Positions 29,550 through 38,127 of a stretch of DNA of 64,000 nucleotides are shown here, piece by piece. The stretch's first letter is position 1, and the number at the start of each line of letters is the position of its first letter. A program made the translations under genes and the position numbers. Source of the DNA: Euzebya rosea (lineage in GTDB: Bacteria > Actinomycetota > Nitriliruptoria > Euzebyales > Euzebyaceae); assembly GCF_003073135.1 (NCBI RefSeq), contig NZ_PGDQ01000004.1, positions 236,363-300,362 of the forward strand. Reading direction: 5' to 3'. Below the pieces are notes generated by a model. It did not search any database and was not told the DNA's origin. It saw only the letters and a list, made by a program, of their open reading frames with translations.

Positions 29550-30656
29550 CTACCCCTCCTCGACGGTGACGAGGGTGTCGTAGATGTCGCGGTAGCGGCG
29601 GGCGGTGGCCGGCCAGGACAGGGCCTCGGCCCGGGCGAGCCCCGCCCGTGACAACCGCTCGCGAAGCGCCCGGTCGGTCAGCAGCCGTCGCAGGGCGGTC
29701 CGCAGCGCCACCGGGTCCTCCGGCGGGACACGCAGGCCGACCCCGTCCGGTACCAGGTCGCGCAGGCCGCCGACGTCGCTGACCACGACCGGGGTGCCCG
29801 CCGCCATGGCCTCGAGGGCGGCCAGGCCGAACGGCTCGTACAGCGACGGCACGACGACGATGGCCGCCGAGGCGAGCAACCGGGCCAGCGCCGGCTGGGG
29901 GAGGTGCCCCTCGAAGCGGACGCCGTCGTGGGCATCGCGGCGCAGCGCAGGTCCGTACGAGCCCCGTCCGGCGATGCGCACGTCCAGCGGCAGGCCATCG
30001 GTCGCCGCCATCAGGACCTGCACGCCCTTCTCGTACTCCAGCCGGCCGGCGAAGACCACCCGGTCGTGACGTCGCCGGACCCGAGATGGTCGCCAGCGAG
30101 CCGGGTCGACCCCGTTGGGCACGACGTCAGCCGTCGGCGCGCCCAGCCAGGTGGTCGCGGCCTCCACCATCGGGGTGGAGCACACGACGACACGGTCGGC
30201 GAGGTCGACCAGCGCCCGTTCCTGCGCGTCGATCCACGCCGAGAACCCGGGCGGCAGGTGGCCCTGGTGACGGCCACGCTCGGTCGCGTGGACGGTGGCC
30301 ACGACCGGGACGCCCATCGCGGGCGCCAGGACCCGGGCGGCATGCCCGGCCATCCAGTCGTGGACATGGAGCACGTCCACCGCCACGCCGCTGGACAGGG
30401 CACGCTCGGCCATCGCGACGTTGGCGTCGAGCACCTCGGCCAGCCAGCGATCGTCGGGCAACGGCTCCGGAGGGGCGGCGGCGCGCAGCACCCGTACGCC
30501 GGTCGCGGCAGGCGGTTCGGCCCCTTCCCACGCCGGGGTCAGGACGGTCACGTCGACGCCCGCGGCGGCCAGCGCGGCGGACAGGCCCTCGACATGTCGG
30601 CCCAGGCCGCCGAACAGCCTGGGCGGGTACTCCCAGGCCACCTGCAGCACGCGCAT
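29550..30656 (-). CDS. GT4 glycosyltransferase, alpha-glucan synthase-like (Rv3032-type)
   Basis: 368-residue GT-B retaining glycosyltransferase. It begins MRVLQVAWEYPPRLFGGLGR, the typical start of actinobacterial glucan synthases such as Rv3032, which extend alpha-1,4 glucans from activated glucose. The EX7E motif is YEPFGLAALEAMAAGTP, and the nucleotide-sugar region shows VVFAGRLEYEKGVQ. ATG 30656 is preferred to upstream in-frame starts because it begins the family domain and has TACCGT 8 nt upstream (leaderless). Its place next to two debranching/trehalose sets supports a role in glucan making, but other GT4 sugar transfers cannot be excluded. Confidence 0.85.
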   Translation of the reverse strand: MRVLQVAWEYPPRLFGGLGRHVEGLSAALAAAGVDVTVLTPAWEGAEPPAATGVRVLRAAAPPEPLPDDRWLAEVLDANVAMAERALSSGVAVDVLHVHDWMAGHAARVLAPAMGVPVVATVHATERGRHQGHLPPGFSAWIDAQERALVDLADRVVVCSTPMVEAATTWLGAPTADVVPNGVDPARWRPSRVRRRHDRVVFAGRLEYEKGVQVLMAATDGLPLDVRIAGRGSYGPALRRDAHDGVRFEGHLPQPALARLLASAAIVVVPSLYEPFGLAALEAMAAGTPVVVSDVGGLRDLVPDGVGLRVPPEDPVALRTALRRLLTDRALRERLSRAGLARAEALSWPATARRYRDIYDTLVTVEEG

Positions 30657-30750
30657 CGGCCGGCACGGTACAGGCCGGGCCCGCACGAGCCGAACTCGAC
30701 CTGCGCACACGGATTGGCAGAGAGGTCCTCCACTTCCGTAGCTTCGTGCC
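30657..30750. promoter_or_regulatory. 94-bp divergent promoter region
   Basis: Minus strand: TACCGT (30665-30670) ends 8 nt before the glycosyltransferase ATG. Plus strand: TTGGCA is followed after 19 nt by TAGCTT (30739-30744), which ends 6 nt before the hydrolase ATG. Neither gene has a ribosome site, so both may make leaderless mRNAs. Confidence 0.5.
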
Positions 30751-31557
30751 ATGGAGTCCTACCTCGCCGAACACGTCACCCGCGTCGGAGCCGGCAACGG
30801 CGAACCGCTGCTGCTGATCCATGGGCTGGGCCACTGCAAGGAGGCCTGGGACCCCGTCATCAGCCTGCTCGGTGCCCGCTTCGACGTCGTCGCCATCGAC
30901 CTGCCCGGCTTCGGCGGCGCGCCGGCCCTCGACCACACGCCCGACGACCACAGCCTTGCGGCCTTCTGCGAGCAGGTCATGGACGCCCTCGGCTGGGACC
31001 GGGCTCACGTGGCCGGCAACTCCCTCGGCGGCCTGATCGCCATCCGCATGGCCAGCCGCGGCCGTGCCATGTCGGCGACCGCGCTGTCACCCGGCGGCAT
31101 GATCCGCGGCTGGGAGAAGCCGTGGGCCCACGGCCTGCTGCGGGTCGCCAAGGCCGTCCCGTCCCGGCTGCTGCCGCTCGGCGTGTTCTCCGACACGGCG
31201 ATCGGCCGGAAGGCGTTGCTGGGCGTCATGTTCGGCAAGCCGGGTCGGATGACCCCGTCCTACGCCCGGTCGGCGATGGCCGCGCCCGCACGGTCGACGG
31301 CGTTCGAGGAGACCCTGGACGCCGTCGACGAGATCGACCACCTGCCGCCCCCGACGGTGCCCGTGACGATCGCCTGGGGCAGCCGCGACATGCTGCTGTT
31401 CCCGTGGCAGGGCCAGCGGTGGAAGGCCCTGCTGCCCGACGCCCGCCTGATCACGCTCAAGGGCCTCGGACACGTCCCCATGCCCGACGACCCGGGCCTG
31501 GTCACCGACGTCATCACCCGCACGATCGAGCTGGCGCAGGACGGCGCATCGGCCTGA
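30751..31557 (+). CDS. Alpha/beta hydrolase
   Basis: 268-residue alpha/beta-hydrolase-fold enzyme. The oxyanion-hole motif is HGLGH, the nucleophile elbow is GNSLGG (Ser91), the acid is Asp in AWGSRDMLLFP, and the catalytic His is in LKGLGHVPMPD. A cap domain lies between Ser and Asp. No signal peptide is present. The pattern is that of general hydrolases or esterases (for example C-C hydrolases and haloperoxidase-like proteins); the substrate is not predictable. It is divergent from the glycosyltransferase and has its own leaderless-type promoter. The ilvE gene follows after about 110 nt, with a separate promoter. Confidence 0.9.
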   Translation: MESYLAEHVTRVGAGNGEPLLLIHGLGHCKEAWDPVISLLGARFDVVAIDLPGFGGAPALDHTPDDHSLAAFCEQVMDALGWDRAHVAGNSLGGLIAIRMASRGRAMSATALSPGGMIRGWEKPWAHGLLRVAKAVPSRLLPLGVFSDTAIGRKALLGVMFGKPGRMTPSYARSAMAAPARSTAFEETLDAVDEIDHLPPPTVPVTIAWGSRDMLLFPWQGQRWKALLPDARLITLKGLGHVPMPDDPGLVTDVITRTIELAQDGASA

Positions 31558-31621
31558 GTCCGGCTGAAGGCTGCACCCCGCCCGGCCGGAGTGGCGTACG
31601 CACTGGCCCGGTCATCTGCCC

Positions 31622-31627
31622 TACCCT
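31622..31627 (+). promoter_or_regulatory. -10 element of ilvE
   Basis: TACCCT directly precedes a GTG (31628), but the real start with a strong ribosome site lies 45 nt downstream. The hexamer therefore most likely directs a short 5' leader of about 30 nt. No clear -35 is seen. Confidence 0.45.
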
Positions 31628-31666
31628 GTGCAGACCACGTACACACCGACTCAGGAGGACACCGTC

Positions 31667-32662
31667 GTGGCGACGTCGTTCGGATCCGCATTCGCGAAGG
31701 TCATGGCAATGGCCACCTTCACCGACGGGGCGTTCGACGAACCGGTACTGGGGCCGGTGGAGCCCCTGCAGCTGTCCCCGGCCGCCCACGTCCTGCACTA
31801 CGGCTCGGCGTGCTTCGAGGGGCTGAAGGCCCACAAGGGTGCTGACGGGACGGTCCGCATCTTCCGTCTCGAGGCCCACGTCGCCCGCATGCAGCGGTCC
31901 TGCCGGGCGCTGTTCCTGCCGGTGCCCGACGCCGACGTCCTGGCCGGCATGATCACCGACGTGGTCCGGGCCAACCTCGAGGAGGTCCCCGACCCGCCCG
32001 GCGCGCTGTACCTGCGCCCGGCGATGATCGGCACCGAACCCAACATCGGTGCGGCCGCCCGTGCCTCCAACCAGGGGCTGCTGTACGTCCTGGCCTCCCC
32101 GGTCGGCGACTACTTCGACTCCTCCAAGACCCTCGTCCTGGGTGTGGAGACCGACCTGCCCCGCACCACGCCGCAGTTCGGTGAGGTCAAGACCGGCGCC
32201 AACTACGCCATGGCGCTCGGCGTGACCCGCCGGTACGCGGCCGAGCACGGCACCGACCAGGTCCTCTTCGCCCCGAACGGCGAGGTCCAGGAGACCGGCG
32301 CCGCCAACTTCATGATGATCGAGGACCGCACGATCATCACCCGGGCGCTGGACTCCTCCTTCCTGCACGGCATCACCCGCGACTCGGTGCTGACGCTCGC
32401 CAAGGAGCACGGCTTCGACGTCGAGGAGCGCACGATCACCGTGGAGGAGCTCACCAGCCGCATCGGTACCGCCGAAGCTGCGCTGTCGGGCACCGCGGCC
32501 GTGCTGGCCCCGGTCGGCGCGCTGGTCGTCGACGGCGAGCGCCTGACCGTCCGTGACGGCCAGCCCGGCCCGATGACGACCGAGCTCCGTGCCGCCCTCA
32601 CCGCCATCCAGCGAGCCGAGGTCGAGGACACCTTCGGCTGGACCACCCCCGTCACCGCCTGA
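31667..32662 (+). CDS. ilvE: Branched-chain amino-acid aminotransferase
   Basis: 331-residue class IV PLP aminotransferase that interconverts valine, leucine and isoleucine with their 2-oxo acids. The PLP lysine is Lys175 in FGEVKTGANYAMAL, the phosphate-binding region is SGTAAVLAPVG, and the substrate loop includes LHYGSACFEGLKAH. GTG 31667 is chosen because AGGAGG (31653-31658) lies 8 nt upstream; a GTG at 31628 lacks a ribosome site. Residues after QETGAANFMMIE match the family's class IV fold. It ends 8 nt before the first of two palindromic repeats and converges with the SDR-like gene. Confidence 0.95.
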   Translation: MATSFGSAFAKVMAMATFTDGAFDEPVLGPVEPLQLSPAAHVLHYGSACFEGLKAHKGADGTVRIFRLEAHVARMQRSCRALFLPVPDADVLAGMITDVVRANLEEVPDPPGALYLRPAMIGTEPNIGAAARASNQGLLYVLASPVGDYFDSSKTLVLGVETDLPRTTPQFGEVKTGANYAMALGVTRRYAAEHGTDQVLFAPNGEVQETGAANFMMIEDRTIITRALDSSFLHGITRDSVLTLAKEHGFDVEERTITVEELTSRIGTAEAALSGTAAVLAPVGALVVDGERLTVRDGQPGPMTTELRAALTAIQRAEVEDTFGWTTPVTA

Positions 32663-32669
32663 CCACGCG

Positions 32670-32706
32670 TGTCGGGCAACGGGCCGCCCGTGGTCATCAC
32701 CCGACA
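32670..32706. repeat. 37-bp palindromic intergenic repeat, copy 1
   Basis: Starts TGTCGGG and ends CCCGACA (outer stem) with an inner ACGGG-CCG-CCCGT hairpin. Nearly identical to copy 2 (32743-32779) and related to copy 3 (53315-53351), each exactly 37 bp and each preceded by CGCG. Lies just after ilvE, where the stem may also help end transcription. Confidence 0.8.
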
Positions 32707-32742
32707 AGCGGCGTGGTCACCGGGCGCCGACGACCGGACGCG

Positions 32743-32779
32743 TGTCGGGTAACGGGCCGCCCGTGGTGAACACCCGACA
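32743..32779. repeat. 37-bp palindromic intergenic repeat, copy 2
   Basis: Same organisation as copy 1, 73 bp downstream and in the same orientation, with four base differences. It ends 14 nt before the stop codon of the convergent SDR-like gene. Confidence 0.8.
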
Positions 32780-32793
32780 GGCGGCCCGGGGTG

Positions 32794-33684
32794 TCAGCGC
32801 CCCAGGACGTGGCGCAGCGCCGGGCCCAGGTCGGGGAAGGCGAACGCGTAGCCGTCGGCCAGCAGGCGTGCCGGCTCGACGCGCTGGGAGTGGAACAGCA
32901 GCGCGTCGGCCAGCTCGCCGAGCAGCAGCTTGGGCCCGAACGCCGGGACGGGCAGGAACGCCGGGCGGTTCAGCACGTCGGCCAGGACCTCGGTGAACTC
33001 GGCGTTCGTCGTCGGGTTGGGGGCGGTGACGTTGTAGGCGTCGTTGGCGTCCTCGTTGGCGATCGCCCACCGGACGGCCCCCGACACGTCGTCGATGGCG
33101 ACCCACGGCCACCACTGCTCGCCCGACCCGAACCGGCCACCTGCACCGAGCCTGAACAGCGGCAGCATCTTCTGCAGCGCACCGCCCGAGGGGTCGAGCA
33201 CGATCCCGAACCGGGGATGCACCACCCGCACGCCGGCGTCGCGGGCGGGGTCGGCGGACTCCTCCCACACCTTCACGACCTCGGCCAGGAAGTCGTCGCC
33301 GGGAGGGGTCTTCTCGGTGATGACCTCATCGCCGCGGTTGCCGTACAGGCCGACCGCGCTCGCCGAGACCAGCACACGCGGACCCCCGTCGGCCCGGGCG
33401 ACCGCCTCGGCGATCGTGGTCGTGCCCTGTCGGCGGCTCTCCATGATCCGCTGCTTCTGCTTGTCGGTCCACCGGCCGGCACCGATCGACTCCCCGGCCA
33501 GGTGCACGACGACGTCGATGCCGCGCAGGGCGGACGGGTCGAGCGGGCCCTCGGGGCGCCACTGGATCTCCCCGGCGCTGGCGTGGCGGCGCACCATCGG
33601 CACGACCTGGTGTCCGTCGGCGGTGAGGTCAGCGGACAGCCGCGAGCCGATCAGGCCGCTGGCTCCGGTCATGGCGATCTTCAT
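32794..33684 (-). CDS. TIGR01777-type (SDR39U1-like) NAD(P)-dependent epimerase family protein
   Basis: 296-residue extended short-chain dehydrogenase-like protein. The nucleotide-binding motif is TGASGLIGSRL at the N-terminus, followed by VVHLAGESIGAGRW, which is diagnostic for the TIGR01777 family. SASAVGLYGNRGDE and the C-terminal DUF1731-like region (PAFLPVPAFGPKLLLGE) complete the family architecture. Enzymatic activity of this widely conserved family is not established; the YxxxK catalytic lysine of true epimerases is not evident. ATG 33684 has a GGAGA ribosome site 7 nt upstream. It ends beside the paired 37-bp repeats. Confidence 0.9.
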   Translation of the reverse strand: MKIAMTGASGLIGSRLSADLTADGHQVVPMVRRHASAGEIQWRPEGPLDPSALRGIDVVVHLAGESIGAGRWTDKQKQRIMESRRQGTTTIAEAVARADGGPRVLVSASAVGLYGNRGDEVITEKTPPGDDFLAEVVKVWEESADPARDAGVRVVHPRFGIVLDPSGGALQKMLPLFRLGAGGRFGSGEQWWPWVAIDDVSGAVRWAIANEDANDAYNVTAPNPTTNAEFTEVLADVLNRPAFLPVPAFGPKLLLGELADALLFHSQRVEPARLLADGYAFAFPDLGPALRHVLGR

Positions 33685-33821
33685 GTGTGGGTCTCCGGGG
33701 GGTGGGGAGCGTGGGGCCGACAAGCGGGTCTGTGCCGGTGTCCGAGCACGACGCGTCGGCAAGGTTCGCACAGATCTACCCCGCACCGTGGAGGGGCATT
33801 CGTCCCGAGCGCTCGTGGCGC

Positions 33822-33827
33822 TACCAT
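33822..33827 (+). promoter_or_regulatory. -10 element of the tRNA-Leu gene
   Basis: TACCAT lies 10 nt before the tRNA 5' end, with a weak -35 candidate TTCGTC at 33799-33804, spaced 17 bp. Confidence 0.5.
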
Positions 33828-33837
33828 TCCCTGCCCC

Positions 33838-33911
33838 GCCCCCGTAGTCCAACCGGCAGAGACACACGACTCAAACTCGTGCCAGTGTGGGTTCGAATCC
33901 CACCGGGGGTA
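33838..33911 (+). tRNA. tRNA-Leu (anticodon CAA), short variable loop
   Basis: 74-nt cloverleaf with no encoded CCA. Acceptor stem GCCCCCG pairs with CGGGGGT (one G-T pair), then discriminator A. The D arm has a 3-bp stem GTC/GAC and the 11-nt loop CAACCGGCAGA, which is the layout of leucine tRNAs. The anticodon stem is CACGA/TCGTG with loop CTCAAAC and anticodon CAA at 33872-33874. The variable loop is only 5 nt (CCAGT), whereas bacterial tRNA-Leu normally has a long variable arm. The T arm GTGGG-TTCGAAT-CCCAC is perfect. The leucine identity is inferred from the anticodon, the D loop and A73. Confidence 0.88.
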
Positions 33912-33939
33912 CCCGTCGCCGACCGGAGCTCGTCACCGC

Positions 33940-34242
33940 ATGCGCAATCCGTTCCCCTCTGCCCGTGACCGGGCGGCTCGGAAGCTGATGCGCATCCGGG
34001 GCAAGGTCGCCGACCTGGACCGCCAGCTGGCGGTCCTCGACGAACAGCTGATGTTCCTCAGCCAGGTCGAGTCCGACGCGCAGACCGATGCGGTCGTCGC
34101 CGGGCACGACGTGGCAGCTCGGGAACACCGCGCTGCACGGTCCGACCTGGACCGCACACGACGCCAACGAGACGAAGTCAAGGCCGCTCGGGACCGTCTG
34201 CTCCTGGAGCAGGACACCCTGCTGGAGCAGATGCTCGACTAG
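33940..34242 (+). CDS. Small coiled-coil protein, 100 aa
   Basis: Highly charged, almost entirely helical protein. After a basic N-terminus (MRNPFPSARDRAARKLMRIR) two heptad-patterned stretches follow: about residues 20-46 (VADLDRQLAVLDEQLMFL) and 64-99 (HRAARSDLDRTRRQRDEV). This suggests an antiparallel or dimeric coiled coil. No catalytic motif or membrane segment is visible. Located between the tRNA-Leu gene and pdtaR and probably co-transcribed with the latter (39-nt gap). A GGAG site 12 nt upstream supports ATG 33940. The family is not recognised with certainty; function unknown. Confidence 0.75.
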   Translation: MRNPFPSARDRAARKLMRIRGKVADLDRQLAVLDEQLMFLSQVESDAQTDAVVAGHDVAAREHRAARSDLDRTRRQRDEVKAARDRLLLEQDTLLEQMLD

Positions 34243-34281
34243 GCTGAGCGCTCGTCCACACCTACAGGGATTATCCACCGC

Positions 34282-34875
34282 ATGACCGACGCTGCCGCCC
34301 CCATCCGGGTACTGATCGCCGAGGACGAGGCGCTGATCCGCCTCGACCTCAAGGAAATGCTGCTGGAAGAGGGCTTCGACGTGGTGTCGGAGGTCTCCGA
34401 CGGGGCAACCGCCGTCCGCATGGCCCGCGAGCTGCGCCCGGACCTGTGCATCCTCGACCTGAAGATGCCCGTCATGGACGGCATCCAAGCCGCTGAGCAG
34501 ATCACCGGCGAACGCCTCTCCGCCGTGCTGATCCTGACCGCGTTCAGCCAGCGGGACCTGATCGAGAAGGCCCGCCGGGCCGGCGCCATGGCCTACCTCG
34601 TCAAGCCCTTCCAGAAGCACGACCTGCTGCCCGCCATCGAGATCGCCGCCGGACGCTTCAAGGACCTGCAGGGGCTCGAGGCCGAGGTCGGCACGCTGAC
34701 CGACCGGCTGGAGGCGCGCAAGGTCGTGGACCGCGCGAAGGGCCTGCTCATGGAGCACGAGGGCCTCACCGAACCCCAGGCGTTCCGCTGGATCCAGAAG
34801 GCCGCCATGGAGGAACGCCTGACCATGAAGCTCGTCGCCGAGCAGGTCATCGAGAAGTTCGAGGGCGAGGGGTAG
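34282..34875 (+). CDS. pdtaR: ANTAR-domain response regulator, PdtaR-like
   Basis: 197-residue two-domain regulator. The receiver domain (about residues 7-125) has the acidic pocket AEDE, phospho-acceptor Asp59 in CILDLKMPVMDG, the Thr in LILTAFSQ and the Lys in YLVKPFQKHD. A coiled linker leads to the C-terminal ANTAR RNA-binding domain (VVDRAKGLLMEHEGLTEPQAF and VAEQVIEKFE). It is the likely orthologue of Mycobacterium tuberculosis Rv1626 (PdtaR), which binds structured RNA to prevent premature termination after phosphorylation by PdtaS. The cognate kinase gene is not in this window; the soluble kinase at 5382-6200 is not obviously PdtaS-like. Confidence 0.93.
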   Translation: MTDAAAPIRVLIAEDEALIRLDLKEMLLEEGFDVVSEVSDGATAVRMARELRPDLCILDLKMPVMDGIQAAEQITGERLSAVLILTAFSQRDLIEKARRAGAMAYLVKPFQKHDLLPAIEIAAGRFKDLQGLEAEVGTLTDRLEARKVVDRAKGLLMEHEGLTEPQAFRWIQKAAMEERLTMKLVAEQVIEKFEGEG

Positions 34876-34932
34876 CCACCGCCTGGGGTACCCAGCGCCT
34901 CGGCTGGCCGTCCAGCCGGGTCCCTCTCGCGT

Positions 34933-35026
34933 CTCGTGCACCTTCGCGGCAGCGTTGGCTGAACTGCACGAATCGGCGCGACGCTCGTGCAGCGTCGACG
35001 ACCACGTCGCCGAACTGCACAACTCG
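34933..35026. repeat. Two tandem 43-bp hairpin units
   Basis: Unit 1 (34933-34975) and unit 2 (34984-35026) each begin CTCGTGCA and end GAACTGCACnA-CTCG-like, so each can fold with a TCGTGCA/TGCACGA stem. The interiors differ. They lie in the 442-bp gap after pdtaR and may act as terminators or be REP-like elements. Confidence 0.55.
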
Positions 35027-35040
35027 CGGGGAGCGGGCTC

Positions 35041-35130
35041 GCAGGCTTCGCCCCCCTTCGACCCCCCTGGTGCTCTTCCGGGCCTCACCCCTCGCTGGCG
35101 CTCGGGGATTCGTGTCCTCAGAGCACCATG
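35041..35130. repeat. 90-bp direct repeat, copy A
   Basis: 88 of 90 bases match copy B (35241-35330), exactly 200 bp away. It ends with CTCAGAGCACCATG, which in copy B is the end of the ABC ATPase gene (stop codon plus last codons), so copy A carries a detached duplicate of that gene's 3' end. The 110 bp between the copies contain the palindrome GCCTCGCGAGGC and a degenerate third match, CAGCACCAT. Confidence 0.9.
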
Positions 35131-35240
35131 CTTGCTGATCCGGCTGACGCCGGTGGTGCTTCCGTGCGGGCCTCGCGAGGCCTCGCTTCGCTCGGCGGCT
35201 CGGATCCTCCTACAGCACCATTCTCTCCCAGGGGGGCTCC

Positions 35241-35317
35241 GCAGGCTTCGCCCCCCTTCGACCCCCCTGGTGCTCCTCCGGGCCTCACCCCTCGCTGACG
35301 CTCGGGGATTCGTGTCC

Positions 35318-35330
<13 letters not shown>
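35241..35330. repeat. 90-bp direct repeat, copy B (overlaps the ATPase gene end)
   Basis: The right 13 bp (35318-35330) are the last four codons and stop of the amino-acid ABC ATPase gene; the remaining 77 bp are its downstream region. See copy A. Confidence 0.9.
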
Positions 35331-36084
<754 letters not shown>

Positions 36085-36085
<1 letters not shown>

Positions 36086-36924
36086 CACAGGGCCGCCTTG
36101 TTCCGCTTCTCGAGCTGCGCCACCAGGAAGGTCAGCGGCAGCGTGATCGCCACGTACACCACGGCCACCACGATGAGGGGCGTGCCGTTGAACGTGGTGT
36201 TCTGCAGGTCGCGGCCGAACTTCAGCAGCTCCTTGGACCCCGGCGTCGTCCCGAGGACGAACAGCAGCGACGTGTCCTTGATCAGCAGCACCAGCTCGTT
36301 GGTCAACGGCGGGATGATGATGCGGAACGCCTGGGGGATGACGATCGACGTCAGCGTCCAGAACCCGCTCATGCCCAACGATCGGGCGGCCTCGACCTGC
36401 CCCTTGGGCACGGCCTCGATGCCGGCACGGATCGTCTCGGCCATGTAGGCCGCGGCCACCATGCCGAGCCCCAGCGTGGCCTTGCCCAAGGTCCCGCCGG
36501 GGATGTCGACGTCGAAGGCGATCGGGACGGCGAAGCCGATCAGCAGGATGGTGACCAGCGCGGGGAGCGCCCGGAAGAACTCGATGTAGGTCCGTGCGAT
36601 CCAGCGGTACGGGGCGACGACCGACAGGCGCATCAGGGCCAGCAGCAAGCCGAAGACCAGGCCGAACACGAACGACGTCGCGGTGTACAGCAGCGTGTTC
36701 TTCGCGGCCTGGGTGACCACCTCGGGGAACATGTCCGCGGCGATCTCGGTGTTGAGGAACGACTTCTGGATCGCCTCGATGTCGGCACCGAGGGCGAAGC
36801 CGAGGGCCGCCAGCACCAGCACGCCGTACAGGACGTACTGCCGAAGCTGCTGTTTGCGGGCGGGCGACATCCCCTTGCCCGCGCTGCTGGAGAGGTCGCT
36901 GCCGGTGTCTTCGGTCACGCTCAT
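36085..36924 (-). CDS. Polar amino-acid ABC transporter permease
   Basis: 279-residue inner-membrane permease of the HisMQ family. One N-terminal helix ([17 protein letters not shown]) is followed by an extracytoplasmic segment and the core helices. It contains [19 protein letters not shown] and the EAA loop [20 protein letters not shown] that contacts the ATPase. The single permease gene probably forms a homodimer. An N-terminal cytoplasmic tail of ~25 residues is Ser/Asp rich. A strong stem-loop (36955-36983) separates it from the binding-protein gene. Confidence 0.93.
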
Positions 36925-36954
36925 CCGCCGGTCCTTCCGTCCTGAACGTCATAC

Positions 36955-36983
36955 GCGGGAGAGCCCGATGGGCTCCCCCGCGT
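36955..36983 (-). terminator. Long stem-loop between binding-protein and permease genes
   Basis: Near-perfect 13-bp inverted repeat CGCGGGAGAGCCC / GGGCTCCCCCGCG around the loop GAT, inside the operon. Probably a partial terminator or an RNA-stabilising hairpin giving more binding protein than membrane components, as seen in many ABC operons. Confidence 0.7.
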
Positions 36984-37039
36984 CAGAGGCTACGGCCTGG
37001 GGTCCCCCCGATGGAGGAGCCCCGGACCGATCCCGGGTG

Positions 37040-37915
37040 CTACGCCTCGGAGAAGTAGGAGTCGTAGATCGTGTCGTAGGTGCCGTCCTCGCGCATCTCG
37101 GCGAGGGCCGCGTTGACGGCCTCGATCAGGTCGGCGCTGGCGTCCTGCTCGAAGGCCATGCCGTACTCCTCGTCGGTCTCGTAGGTCTCGACGACGGACA
37201 GGGAGTCCTCCTGCTGCGCACGGTCGATGTTGACCGGCAGGTCCTGCAGGATGCCGACGATGTCACCAGCGGCCAGGGCGGTGAACAGGTCCGCGCCGGC
37301 GTCGAAGGCGACCAGCTCGGCGGTGTCGGGGGCGTTCTCGGTGGCGTAGGCCTCGCCGGTGGTGCCGGACTGCACGCCCAGGCGGCCCTCGACCTCGGCC
37401 AGGCTGGTGATGCCCGAGTCAGCGGGGACCATCAGGGACTGGGCCGCGTTGTAGTACGGGTCGGAGAAGTCGATGTTCTCCTCGCGCTCCTCGGTGATGG
37501 TCATGGCGGAGATCGCCATGTCGCAGGTCCCGGAGGCCATCGCGGTCCCGGAGGTCAGGGCGTCGAAGCCGGTGTTGACGACGGCCAGCTCCAGGCCGAG
37601 GCGGGTGGCGATCTCGTCGACGACGTCGATGTCGAAGCCGCCGAAGCCGGTGTCGGAGTCGGGGTCCTCGACCTCGAAGGGCGCGTAGGGGGCCTCGGTG
37701 CAGACGGTCAGGTTGCCGTCGGAGACCAGCGTCAGGTCCGCCGGGGCGTCGCCCTCAGCAGCCTCTTCGTCATCGCCTGCCTCCTCGTCGGCGGTGCTGG
37801 TGGCCGACCCCGAGGCGTCGTCGGACTCGGTGGTGTCGTCGGAGCTGCACGCCGCGAGGGCGAGGGCAAGGATCATGGCTGCCGCGAGAACGCGGAGGGC
37901 TCGTGCGAGTGACAT
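37040..37915 (-). CDS. Polar amino-acid-binding lipoprotein (ABC transporter)
   Basis: 291-residue solute-binding protein of family 3. The signal peptide MSLARALRVLAAAMILALAL ends in the lipobox LAAC with Cys23, so it is lipid-anchored outside the membrane. An acidic Ser/Asp/Glu-rich linker (about residues 25-58) precedes the binding domain: LTVCTEAPYAPFEVED, FDIDVVDEIATRLGLE and SAMTITEEREENIDFSDPYY. These are the standard family 3 ligand-contact regions. ATG 37915 has AGGAGA about 10 nt upstream. It is first in the operon with the permease and ATPase. The exact amino acid (glutamine, glutamate or a basic one) is not clear. Confidence 0.94.
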   Translation of the reverse strand: MSLARALRVLAAAMILALALAACSSDDTTESDDASGSATSTADEEAGDDEEAAEGDAPADLTLVSDGNLTVCTEAPYAPFEVEDPDSDTGFGGFDIDVVDEIATRLGLELAVVNTGFDALTSGTAMASGTCDMAISAMTITEEREENIDFSDPYYNAAQSLMVPADSGITSLAEVEGRLGVQSGTTGEAYATENAPDTAELVAFDAGADLFTALAAGDIVGILQDLPVNIDRAQQEDSLSVVETYETDEEYGMAFEQDASADLIEAVNAALAEMREDGTYDTIYDSYFSEA

Positions 37916-37977
37916 TGGGGGGTTTCTCCTGAATGATGATGGGCTCGGTGAGCCCTTGACGGTTCTCGGCAACGTAC

Positions 37978-37998
37978 CGCGATCAGGCAACGATCGCG
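37978..37998. promoter_or_regulatory. Candidate operator between two binding-protein genes
   Basis: Inverted repeat CGCGATC-AGGCAAC-GATCGCG in the 212-bp divergent region. A second small stem (GGGCTC-GGT-GAGCCC, 37941-37955) sits in the leader of the minus-strand gene. On the plus strand TATCCT (38067-38072) is a -10 candidate. Confidence 0.4.
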
Positions 37999-38127
37999 AT
38001 AGTTGGGTGTTTCGACGATGTTGCGTCGGAGTCCTCCTCGAGGTGCCGAACCGGTCGGGGTCGGCCTATCCTTGGCCATGTGGACAGGGGCCCGCTGGGT
38101 CCGGCATCACGATCAGTCGGAGGCAGC

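Noticed and set aside
33838-33911. Selenocysteine or suppressor-type tRNA reading (TCA in the anticodon loop)
   Set aside because: The 5-bp stem CACGA/TCGTG fixes the 7-nt loop so that the anticodon is CAA. The acceptor stem is 7 bp, not the 8 of tRNA-Sec.
38077-38127. ATG 38077 as start of the orphan receptor
   Set aside because: It is out of frame with the receptor, and its own frame gives no signal peptide or binding domain.
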